From: Candidatus Poseidoniaceae archaeon
GTDB taxonomy: Archaea > Thermoplasmatota > Poseidoniia > Poseidoniales > Poseidoniaceae
Reading direction: 5' to 3'
Assembly: GCA_013330765.1 (NCBI GenBank)
Contig: DUHU01000091.1
Span: 1-6,034, forward strand
Length of the DNA stretch: 6,034 nt
The translations under genes and the position numbers were made by a program. The notes under the pieces are model-generated. The model worked only from the letters and a program-made list of their open reading frames with translations, did not search any database and was not told the DNA's origin. Position 1 is the stretch's first letter; each line of letters opens with the position of its first letter. Positions 1 through 6,034 of the stretch are shown here, piece by piece.

Positions 1-12
1 GACGTGCTCCAC

Positions 13-17
13 GGTGG
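13..17 (+). promoter_or_regulatory. Shine-Dalgarno-like site for the chaperonin gene
   Basis: GGTGG lies seven bases before the ATG at 25. It can pair with the UCACC part of the archaeal 16S rRNA tail, using one G-U pair. It favours the ATG at 25 over the GTG at 4, for which no leader is visible in the window. Confidence 0.45.
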
Positions 18-24
18 CACCGCC

Positions 25-1641
25 ATGGCCGAGGCTCCTGTGCTCGAAGACACCGAGCGCACGACCGGTCGAGTCGCTCTTCGCAAGAACATCGCCGCCG
101 CCATGGCGCTCTCTGGAGCGGTCCGCAGCACCCTTGGCCCAAAGGGCTTGGACAAACTCCTCCTTGACGACCAAGGCAGGACCCTGGTCACCAACGACGG
201 CGTGACCGTGCTTGAAACCGCGCGGGTGGAACATCCCGTGGCGAGGATGTTGATCGACGCTTCATCGGCCCAAGACCGTGCTGCTCGGGACGGCACCACC
301 TCCGCCGTCGTGATTGCGGCTGAACTTCTCCGGAACGCCTGGCATTTGGTGCTTCAAGGGGTGCATCCCAGCACCATCGTCCGGGGATACCGGATGGCCG
401 AAACGGAGGCGTTGGCCCATTTGGAAGGCCTGGCGTTCGAGGGCAGCGACGAGGACCTCGTCACCGCGGTTCGCTCCAGCCTTGCAGGAAAGTCCAGTCA
501 AGGCGTCCAAGAGCGACTCTCTTTCTTGGCCATGGAGGCCGCGCGATGCGTCGAGCGGACGGTGGACGGAATCACAGAAGTCGACCCAACACGGGTCTCG
601 ACCGTGGTGGCCGTGGGTCGCCCAGCGATTGATTCTGAGATCATTGAAGGTCTTGTGATGCAGAAGCGACGCGCACATCCAGACATGGTTCGCACGGTCG
701 AAAACGGCACCATCGCCTTGCTCGACGCGGGCATCGAACGTCGAAAAATGCGTGGCGACGTGACCTTCCAAGCCACCAGTCCGGAGGTGCTCGACGACCT
801 GCGCCGTCGCGAGGCCGAACGGCTTCTGGAGGACGTCGAAACCATCGCAGCTGCCGGTGTGAACGTCTTGGCCGTGTCCGGAGCCATCGATGACGAAGCC
901 CATCGGCGACTGCTTGACGTCGGCATCCAAGCCTTCCGTCGCGTTTCAAGCTCCAACTTGGATTTGCTCGCACTCGCCACAGGAGCCACTGTATTGCACC
1001 ATGTGGACGCACTGCAGGCTGAATCGTGTGGGCAGGTGCTGGAGAGCCAATCGCACATGCTCGGCGACCTCCACCACTGGACGGTCCGAGGCCAAGGACC
1101 TGCGGCAACCCTCATCGCACGGGGAAGTGGCGAGGAAATCGCCGATGAAACCTCTCGTTGTTTCGATGACGCACTCGGGGTCGCTGCGCATCTTCGCAAA
1201 GACCGCAGGCTGCTGGTCGGCGGTGGCGCCAGCCACGTCCATCTTGCACGCCACCTTCGGCGCTTTGCAGAAGCCACACCAGGTCGTGAGCAATTGGCCA
1301 TCGATGCCTTCGCAGACGCCCTTGAAGTGATCCCGCGGGCCTTGGCAGAAAACGCAGGCCTGGACCCAATCGATGCCCTTCTCGACGTCACCGCTGCGCA
1401 AGCCGAAGCCCGTGAAGGCGCAGAACGAATCGGCCTCCATCTTGACCGCCGTGAACCGGCTGACCTCGGAAAAGAGGGCGTGTTGGAGCCGCTCAACGTC
1501 ATCAAGCCGACCGTCAGCGGCGCAACAGAGGCGGCGGCGGCGGTTCTCCGCATCGACGACGTCCTCTGGGCCCGGCTCGAAGCCCAAATCCCGGACGACA
1601 TCCAGGCTCAAATCGATGCCATGGGCGAGCGCGACGCGTGA
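25..1641 (+). CDS. Thermosome subunit (group II chaperonin), divergent
   Basis: ATP-driven cytosolic folding chamber subunit of the thermosome/CCT family. The 538 residues match the usual length, with equatorial (about 1-140 and 398-530), intermediate (about 141-205 and 362-397) and apical (about 206-361) parts all present. Visible motifs are RSTLGPKGLDKLL (34-46), TNDG (56-59), DGTT (89-92), GGGA (399-402), AENAGLDPID (441-450) and the C-terminal LRIDDV. Residues known to matter for ATP use in archaeal chaperonins are kept: Asp58, Asp89, Lys156 and Asp382. Oddities: the usual GDGTT reads RDGTT, the glutamates normally after GGGA are histidines (GGGASHVH), and the tail ends GERDA without the Gly-Gly-Met repeat. 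This suggests a specialised paralogue; a paralogue elsewhere in the genome is inferred, not seen. The ATG at 25 is preferred because GGTGG precedes it by seven bases. A GTG at 4 is in the same frame, and the frame stays open to the window edge. Family call very secure. Confidence 0.96.
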   Translation: MAEAPVLEDTERTTGRVALRKNIAAAMALSGAVRSTLGPKGLDKLLLDDQGRTLVTNDGVTVLETARVEHPVARMLIDASSAQDRAARDGTTSAVVIAAELLRNAWHLVLQGVHPSTIVRGYRMAETEALAHLEGLAFEGSDEDLVTAVRSSLAGKSSQGVQERLSFLAMEAARCVERTVDGITEVDPTRVSTVVAVGRPAIDSEIIEGLVMQKRRAHPDMVRTVENGTIALLDAGIERRKMRGDVTFQATSPEVLDDLRRREAERLLEDVETIAAAGVNVLAVSGAIDDEAHRRLLDVGIQAFRRVSSSNLDLLALATGATVLHHVDALQAESCGQVLESQSHMLGDLHHWTVRGQGPAATLIARGSGEEIADETSRCFDDALGVAAHLRKDRRLLVGGGASHVHLARHLRRFAEATPGREQLAIDAFADALEVIPRALAENAGLDPIDALLDVTAAQAEAREGAERIGLHLDRREPADLGKEGVLEPLNVIKPTVSGATEAAAAVLRIDDVLWARLEAQIPDDIQAQIDAMGERDA

Positions 1642-1732
1642 TTCACCCACGTTTCGGAACCTCGGAAAACCATTCTGTTTCAACACGAGCGTTCATATGC
1701 CGTCCGACTGCCCGGCGCATGTGACTTCCAAA

Positions 1733-1736
1733 GAGG
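1733..1736 (+). promoter_or_regulatory. Shine-Dalgarno site that decides the mvaS start
   Basis: GAGG lies five bases before the GTG at 1742 and is complementary to the CCUCC of archaeal 16S rRNA. The competing ATG at 1697 has no purine-rich site in the preceding 15 bases. Together with the family N-terminus this points to GTG initiation. Confidence 0.55.
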
Positions 1737-1741
1737 ATGCT

Positions 1742-3283
1742 GTGGCCGTCGGTATCGACGACCTTGCAATTCACGTCCCTCGGTTGTACCTCGACATGCG
1801 GGAGTTCGCTGAACTCCGCGAAGCGGATTATGACAAGCTCAACAAGGGCCTTGGCCTCTCTGCCATGGCCATCCCGGACGTCCACGAAGACACCGCAACC
1901 ATGGGCGCCATGGCCGTCATGCGACTCATCGACCGCAACGGACTCGACCCGCGCGGCATTGGGCGCCTCTACCTCGGGACTGAATCCGCCCTCGACGGCG
2001 CCAAACCCACGGCGACGTACATCGTTGACATGCTCACGCAACGCTATTCAGAACGCTACGGCGAAGATTGCTTCCAGAACTGTGACGTCGTCGACATGAC
2101 CTTCGCGTGCATCGGCGCGGTCGATGCACTCCACACCACGCTGGATTGGTGCGCTCGCAGCACCAACGACGACGAGCGCATCGGCATCGTCGTGTACGCG
2201 GACAATGCGAAGTACGAACTCGGTTCGCCGGGCGAGTACACCCAAGGCGCCGGTGGCGGCGCCCTGCTCATCCGTCGTAACCCTCGCTTGCTTGAGATCC
2301 CGGACTGCTGGGGCATCTCCACCAGCCCCGCTCATGATTTCTTCAAGCCACGACGTGAAATGAGCCTCCGGGCCGTCATGGGTGACGTGCTGGACTTGGC
2401 CCGAGAAACAGGAGCGACCCTGAAAGAAGGCATCCTCGACCGAATGGTACGGCACCTTCCAGGATCCGCCCTTCGAAGGCTCGGCATTTTCGCTCACGGC
2501 GAAGAGCGCATCAGCATCCATCGTGACGAACCGGTCTTCGACGGCCAGTACTCAAACCGGTGTTACCAGAACGCCGTGCGCGACGCTTTCATCGATTTCC
2601 AACGCCGTGCTGCCCGTACCGGCCGCTACACGCACGATGAGGACGAACGTTTCACTGAACAGTGGGAACGGATCATCATGCACTTGCCCTACGCCTTCCA
2701 GGCCAAACGCATGTTCCCCGCCGTGTTCCACCGCGATCGCGAAGGTACGGCGATGTGGAACGACGTGGAAGCCATCGTTGGCGCTCCACCGACCCGAGAG
2801 GAGGGCCAAGACGAGGCCGCGTGGGAGAAGGCCATGGACCAATACCGTCGGGCCATTTCCAAAACTGAGGCCTACGTTGCCTTCCATCGGGACCGCATCG
2901 AGAAGGGCCAACGCGCCAGCAGCCTGATCGGGAACCAGTACACAGGGAGCATCTTCCTCGCGCTGATGTCCACCTTTGAGTCCGACCTTGAGGACAACAC
3001 CAACCTTGACCGTGTCCAATTCGGGCTTTGTGGTTACGGATCTGGGGCCAAGGCCAAGGTGTTCGAAGGTACGGTGAGTCCGAGGTGGCGCGAAGTCGTG
3101 TCCCGTTGGAACCTCTTCGAGCGGTTGGCCGGACGCGTGGCCATCGATGCCGTGGTCTACGAAGAACTCCACAAAGGAGTGCGCGAGGATTCCGTCGTGC
3201 CTCCCAACGGAGAATTTGTCCGCAGCGAAGAAGAGGAAAGCGACCTCGAGGGCGCTCGCCGCTACTCGTGGATTTCCGCTTGA
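1742..3283 (+). CDS. mvaS: Hydroxymethylglutaryl-CoA synthase (MvaS type)
   Basis: Condenses acetyl-CoA with acetoacetyl-CoA to HMG-CoA, the committed entry to the mevalonate route that makes archaeal isoprenoid lipids; cytosolic. In the 513-residue product the catalytic triad is visible: Glu81 in GTESALDG, nucleophile Cys123 in TFACIGAVDA and His314 in IIMHLPY, matching Glu79, Cys111 and His233 of S. aureus MvaS. Other family blocks are QGAGGGA (168-174), HDFFKP (198-203), FDGQYS (266-271), NQYTGS (398-403) and GYGSG (431-435). The C-terminal NGEFV...RRYSWI resembles haloarchaeal enzymes as I recall them. Odd: about 57 extra residues (206-262) lie between HDFFKP and the EPVFDG strand, where the families I know run on almost directly. 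GTG at 1742 is chosen because GAGG sits five bases upstream and the protein then begins M-A-V-G-I-D, as MvaS proteins do. An ATG at 1697 would add 15 unconserved residues. The gap to the chaperonin gene is 100 bases with this start, or 55 with the ATG. Confidence 0.95.
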   Translation: MAVGIDDLAIHVPRLYLDMREFAELREADYDKLNKGLGLSAMAIPDVHEDTATMGAMAVMRLIDRNGLDPRGIGRLYLGTESALDGAKPTATYIVDMLTQRYSERYGEDCFQNCDVVDMTFACIGAVDALHTTLDWCARSTNDDERIGIVVYADNAKYELGSPGEYTQGAGGGALLIRRNPRLLEIPDCWGISTSPAHDFFKPRREMSLRAVMGDVLDLARETGATLKEGILDRMVRHLPGSALRRLGIFAHGEERISIHRDEPVFDGQYSNRCYQNAVRDAFIDFQRRAARTGRYTHDEDERFTEQWERIIMHLPYAFQAKRMFPAVFHRDREGTAMWNDVEAIVGAPPTREEGQDEAAWEKAMDQYRRAISKTEAYVAFHRDRIEKGQRASSLIGNQYTGSIFLALMSTFESDLEDNTNLDRVQFGLCGYGSGAKAKVFEGTVSPRWREVVSRWNLFERLAGRVAIDAVVYEELHKGVREDSVVPPNGEFVRSEEEESDLEGARRYSWISA

Positions 3284-3319
3284 ACCGCTCAGGTCAAACC
3301 TCAAGGGTCGCGCACCCAA

Positions 3320-3336
3320 GCCTCGGCCATGGAGGC
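3320..3336 (+). promoter_or_regulatory. Potential hairpin covering the tdh Shine-Dalgarno site
   Basis: GCCTC (3320-3324) and GAGGC (3332-3336) are perfect complements with a seven-base loop, GGCCATG, that holds the alternative ATG at 3329. If formed in mRNA it would cover most of the GGAGG at 3331-3335. A five-pair GC-rich stem can occur by chance in DNA of this composition, so a regulatory role is only a possibility. Confidence 0.25.
3331..3335 (+). promoter_or_regulatory. Shine-Dalgarno site supporting the tdh start at 3347
   Basis: GGAGG, a full match to the anti-Shine-Dalgarno core, lies 11 bases before the ATG at 3347. That spacing is on the long side. It falls inside the coding frame that would start at ATG 3329, which itself has no purine-rich site before it. 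The site also lies in a small potential hairpin (3320-3336). Confidence 0.5.
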
Positions 3337-3346
3337 CCGCGACACG

Positions 3347-4402
3347 ATGATGGCGTGGACCAAAGTCCGTGACGAAGCAGACGGGTTCGACCTTGTCGAA
3401 CACCCAGTCCCGACACCTGGACCCGGTGAGGTCCTCGTTCGAACCAAAGCAACCAGCATCTGCGGCACCGACCTGCACATCTGGCAATGGGACGAATGGA
3501 GCCGTGAAAACGTCCCGCTTGGAACGGTCACAGGTCACGAAACCTGCGGTGAGATCGCGGCTTTGGGAGAAGGCGTGACCGATCGGAACATCGGCGACCT
3601 CGTCGCGATCGAATGCCATCTTGCCTGCTGGGATTGCCCGCGCTGTCTGGAAGGAAACGCCCACATCTGCGAGCGTGGGAGCATCTTCGGCGTTCACAAC
3701 CACGGCGCATTTGCACCTTACTTCGTCATCCCCGCAGTCAATGCCCGACCCGTCCCGAAAGGACTGCGGCCAGAACACGCTTCCATTCAAGACCCCCTCG
3801 GGAACGCCATCCACACCTTGACCGGTGGACCCGTCGAGGGAGCGACGGTGGCCGTGCACGGGCTTGGCCCGATCGGCTTGTTCGCGGTCAACGCGGCGAA
3901 GGCCATGGGCGCCACCAAGGTGATCGCCATCGATTGGGACAATCGATTTCGAATGAGCCTCGCCAAAGAACTGGGCGCCGATCTCGTGCTTGGGAAAGAG
4001 CACGACGTGGTTGCAGAAATTCTTGCAGCGACCGAAGGGCGGGGCGTGGACAACTCCTGTGAGTTTTCAGGCTCGCCTGCCGCCCTCGCAAATGCGGTGG
4101 TGTCGACCAGGATGGGGGGATTCGTCAACGTCCTCTCCGTCTACGGCAACACCATGACAGAGGTGCCCATGAACGAGGTCGTGTTCCGGTACCTGCACGT
4201 CAAAGGCATCAACGGTCGAAAGATGTGGAGCACTTGGGACCGAATGCACGCCCTGCTCGAAGCAGGCGCCATCGACGTGGAACGGGTCGTGACCCACACC
4301 TTGCCGGTGGCTGAATTCAAACAGGGCATGGAACTTTCCGGAAGCGGTGAATGTGGGAAAGTCGTCCTGACCTTCCCGGACGCTGTTTCGGCCAAACCGT
4401 GA
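3347..4402 (+). CDS. tdh: L-threonine 3-dehydrogenase, zinc-dependent (MDR family)
   Basis: Oxidises L-threonine to 2-amino-3-oxobutyrate with NAD+. The product is normally split by 2-amino-3-ketobutyrate CoA ligase into glycine and acetyl-CoA; that ligase is not in the window. The 351-residue protein is a medium-chain dehydrogenase. Catalytic zinc ligands are Cys39 (SICGTD), His64 and Glu65 (TGHE), with Asp149 in the IQDPLGNAIHT segment. Structural zinc cysteines are 94, 97, 100 and 108, and His91 matches the substrate-site histidine. All but Asp149 sit exactly one residue later than in E. coli Tdh (Cys38, His63, Glu64, Cys93/96/99/107). The WQWDEW block (46-51) is a threonine dehydrogenase hallmark that separates it from sorbitol or alcohol dehydrogenases. 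The Rossmann loop is GLGPIG (172-177), and Asp196 ending the second strand predicts NAD rather than NADP. The ATG at 3347 gives the family N-terminus and has GGAGG upstream; an ATG at 3329 would add six residues. Sixty-three bases separate it from mvaS. Confidence 0.93.
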   Translation: MMAWTKVRDEADGFDLVEHPVPTPGPGEVLVRTKATSICGTDLHIWQWDEWSRENVPLGTVTGHETCGEIAALGEGVTDRNIGDLVAIECHLACWDCPRCLEGNAHICERGSIFGVHNHGAFAPYFVIPAVNARPVPKGLRPEHASIQDPLGNAIHTLTGGPVEGATVAVHGLGPIGLFAVNAAKAMGATKVIAIDWDNRFRMSLAKELGADLVLGKEHDVVAEILAATEGRGVDNSCEFSGSPAALANAVVSTRMGGFVNVLSVYGNTMTEVPMNEVVFRYLHVKGINGRKMWSTWDRMHALLEAGAIDVERVVTHTLPVAEFKQGMELSGSGECGKVVLTFPDAVSAKP

Positions 4403-4427
4403 AACCACGTGACCTGCACCCTGAGGC

Positions 4428-6034
4428 ATGGGCGACCCACGCCAAGACCTCCACCAAGGCGTCTTTGCGTTTGGAATCCCACTCAGTTTGCGCGGCTGGA
4501 TTGCGATGGGCATCGGCGCGCTGATGCTGGTCATTGCCGTCCCGACCTTCCTGCTGGCCGGCACCTTGGTCGATGCTCCTCCTCCTGGAGAGGTCCCTTT
4601 GGTGAGCGACCCCGGCGGTGAACAACCCGACGACGCCCCCACCGTCCTCCGAGAAGGGAGGCAGGGCGCGGCAGGCCATTGGGTTCGCACCACGGCGAAA
4701 ACCACGGAAAACTATGCCGAAATCACGTGCACCACCAACGAGGACGGCGAAGAGTCGTGGAGCTTGTACGTCCTCAACGACCGTTCGGAGTTTCTCCTGC
4801 CAAACGGCGACCGCCTCGTCCTGACAAACCCAAGCGCTCCGCACGGGTACCCGACCCCTGGGTGCCAAGACTACACCATTCGAGCCAACGAAGACGTGCA
4901 ATTGTTGGTGTTCGTCAATCACGAGACCGGCGAGGAGGAAGTTCTTGGCGTCGGTGTTCGCGACGAGCGTGCCCAACGACCTCTGGGTCGAATGACCGCC
5001 TTCACCACCTCGTTTGGAACGCTTGCGATTGCTTGCCTTGTCCTGATGGGGGCGACGTCGCCGCCAGGAGCAGGCATGCTGAAGAAGTTGCAACGCGCTC
5101 ATGATCCGCACCCCCGCCTGCACCAAGACGCCGAAGGACTGCGCTATGCGGTGGCCCCGGAATGGTCGGGGGATCAACACGATTGGGTGTTTGACCCACC
5201 GGGCGTCGAAGCGTGGAACCGCACCATGCCCTATGCTGCAGACAACCCGGAAGCCTTGCTCCCGGAACACCCCAACAACCTCGGGAAACTCCATCTGGCC
5301 ACCTTCACGATGTATTCCGTGTGGGGCTTGGGCTTCGTCGCGGCCGTGTCGATGCTCGGCATCTACTCCGACCGGGCATACGGCCTCATTGGCCGGTTGA
5401 TCATGCAAGGTAGCCTGGCGTTGTTCAGTGGCCTTGTTTTCTGGGCCTCATGGGGACGTTGGAAGCGCTTGCACAGCATCATCGACACCCCGACATCACC
5501 GATCCGTTCGGTGGCCGTCGGGATGGCGGAAGTCGTCGGCGAGGTCCGACCTGCGGCAACGGGTTCGATGCGGGTCACCGTCGGCACCCAGAGCGTCCCT
5601 GGCTCAAGCACGGCCATCACTGCCCTGACCAGCGGCATAGGCAAGGCGGCCATCAAATCGATGACTGGCCAACACCTTCAGCAGCACACCGTCGACGGTG
5701 TGGTCGCCTACAAATGGCTGCAAGAGGTCTGGGAAACCCGTGGGAGCGGGGACGACAAGGTCACCAAATGGTGGCACGAGGCCGAGGACCAAGGCTCGAC
5801 GCCCTTCTTGATTCACGACGGAACCGGTGGCCTTCACGTCGACCCGGAAACGTGGCTGAACCGGTCCTGGTCCTCGGCCAGCCAAGGCAAGGGCTCGCGC
5901 ATGGCTTCCTTGTTCGGCGGTGGGCGCTCAACGTTCAACTTCGGTCCAGCCATCTTTGATTGGCAGGTCGGGAACATCGTCAGCATTGGCTCGATGACCG
6001 GCATCAACCGGCCTCGTCGATGGACGATGCATTG
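4428..6034 (+). CDS. Membrane protein with GIDE-like domain, 3' end outside window
   Basis: An uninterrupted frame of 535 codons runs off the window edge. The ATG at 4428 is the first possible start, since an in-frame TGA sits at 4422-4424. It lies 25 bases after tdh. Predicted layout: a short cytosolic N-terminus, helix 1 (about 23-45), an outer domain (46-188) with two cysteines (101, 146) that could pair, helix 2 (about 189-208), a tryptophan-rich cytosolic stretch (209-289), helices 3 (290-311) and 4 (322-341), then a cytosolic domain. The last part resembles the GIDE domain known from the mitochondrial E3 ligase MUL1 and from many prokaryotic membrane proteins: TSPIRSVAVGMAEVVGEV (356-373), VVAYKWLQEVWE (425-436), FLIHDGTGGLHVDPE (460-474) and a closing VGNIVSIGSMTG (514-525). 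No RING finger is seen in the available part, so ubiquitin ligase activity should not be assumed. The cellular role is unknown. Topology was judged by eye; the domain match is by motif memory. Confidence 0.8.
   Translation, partial: MGDPRQDLHQGVFAFGIPLSLRGWIAMGIGALMLVIAVPTFLLAGTLVDAPPPGEVPLVSDPGGEQPDDAPTVLREGRQGAAGHWVRTTAKTTENYAEITCTTNEDGEESWSLYVLNDRSEFLLPNGDRLVLTNPSAPHGYPTPGCQDYTIRANEDVQLLVFVNHETGEEEVLGVGVRDERAQRPLGRMTAFTTSFGTLAIACLVLMGATSPPGAGMLKKLQRAHDPHPRLHQDAEGLRYAVAPEWSGDQHDWVFDPPGVEAWNRTMPYAADNPEALLPEHPNNLGKLHLATFTMYSVWGLGFVAAVSMLGIYSDRAYGLIGRLIMQGSLALFSGLVFWASWGRWKRLHSIIDTPTSPIRSVAVGMAEVVGEVRPAATGSMRVTVGTQSVPGSSTAITALTSGIGKAAIKSMTGQHLQQHTVDGVVAYKWLQEVWETRGSGDDKVTKWWHEAEDQGSTPFLIHDGTGGLHVDPETWLNRSWSSASQGKGSRMASLFGGGRSTFNFGPAIFDWQVGNIVSIGSMTGINRPRRWTMH
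5481..6002 (+). other. GIDE-like domain region within the membrane protein
   Basis: Residues about 352-525 of the protein starting at 4428. The opening PIRSVAVGMAEVVGEV strand pair, the tryptophan/tyrosine-containing middle strand and the F-L-I-x-D-G-T-G-x-x-x-V-D-P block are the typical GIDE landmarks. Between the first and second landmarks lie about 50 residues (375-424), rich in Gly, Ser, Thr and Ala, longer than I would expect for the family. Confidence 0.6.

Noticed and set aside
498..1601. Minus-strand open frame of 367 codons within the chaperonin gene
   Set aside because: The product is a Ser/Arg/Ala-rich low-complexity sequence typical of the shadow of a real gene.
1373..1696. In-frame upstream extension of mvaS overlapping the chaperonin gene
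   Set aside because: The translation is Ser/Arg/Pro-rich, unlike any synthase N-terminus, and overlaps the well conserved end of the thermosome.
1642..1741. Possible TATA-like patch (TTCATATG near 1692) and an AT-richer stretch at 1668-1684 as a promoter for mvaS
   Set aside because: Neither resembles a good BRE plus TATA pair, and there is no clear start-site context. A short CGGAA direct repeat near 1655-1670 is too small to mean anything.
3284..3328. AGGT-CAA-ACCT inverted repeat as a terminator after mvaS
   Set aside because: The arms are only four bases and no T-run follows, so it does not resemble an archaeal terminator.
2552..4003. Long open frame of 483 codons on the minus strand across mvaS and tdh
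   Set aside because: It lies opposite two securely identified genes, its protein has no recognisable motif, and long antisense frames are common in GC-rich coding DNA.
4428..6034. Calling the last gene an E3 ubiquitin ligase
   Set aside because: No RING or other ligase domain is visible in the available part, and a GIDE domain alone does not imply ubiquitin transfer.

Overview
The window reads as a compact, GC-rich (roughly 60% by eye) piece of an archaeal chromosome. It holds four genes, all on the + strand, separated by about 25 to 105 bases, so they could form one transcription unit. The archaeal call rests on a full-length group II chaperonin (thermosome) beside a mevalonate-pathway enzyme. 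The HMG-CoA synthase is of the bacterial/eukaryal MvaS kind also used by haloarchaea, and the fourth gene carries a GIDE-type domain. This mix, with moderate acidity, would suit a marine euryarchaeon such as Marine Group II (Candidatus Poseidoniales). That placement is an inference and is less certain than the gene calls.

Layout: (1) 25-1641, a divergent thermosome subunit whose ATPase residues are kept but which has altered flanking motifs and no GGM tail. (2) 1742-3283, hydroxymethylglutaryl-CoA synthase with an intact Glu/Cys/His triad and an extra block of about 57 residues. (3) 3347-4402, a zinc- and NAD-dependent L-threonine 3-dehydrogenase that lines up almost residue for residue with E. 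coli Tdh. (4) 4428 to the window edge, a four-helix membrane protein with an outer domain and a cytosolic GIDE-like domain; its 3' end lies outside the window.

Functional links are modest. Threonine dehydrogenase, with 2-amino-3-ketobutyrate CoA ligase (not in the window), turns threonine into glycine and acetyl-CoA. Acetyl-CoA and acetoacetyl-CoA feed HMG-CoA synthase and so the isoprenoid ether lipids of archaeal membranes. The chaperonin and the GIDE membrane protein have no evident metabolic link to these two enzymes; the neighbourhood may reflect only compact gene packing.

For two genes the longest possible reading frame is probably not the true protein. A Shine-Dalgarno-like site and the family's normal N-terminus both point to downstream starts (1742 for HMG-CoA synthase, 3347 for threonine dehydrogenase). 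No tRNA, rRNA, CRISPR, insertion sequence, long repeat or convincing archaeal TATA box was seen. No gene-free stretch exceeds about 105 bases.
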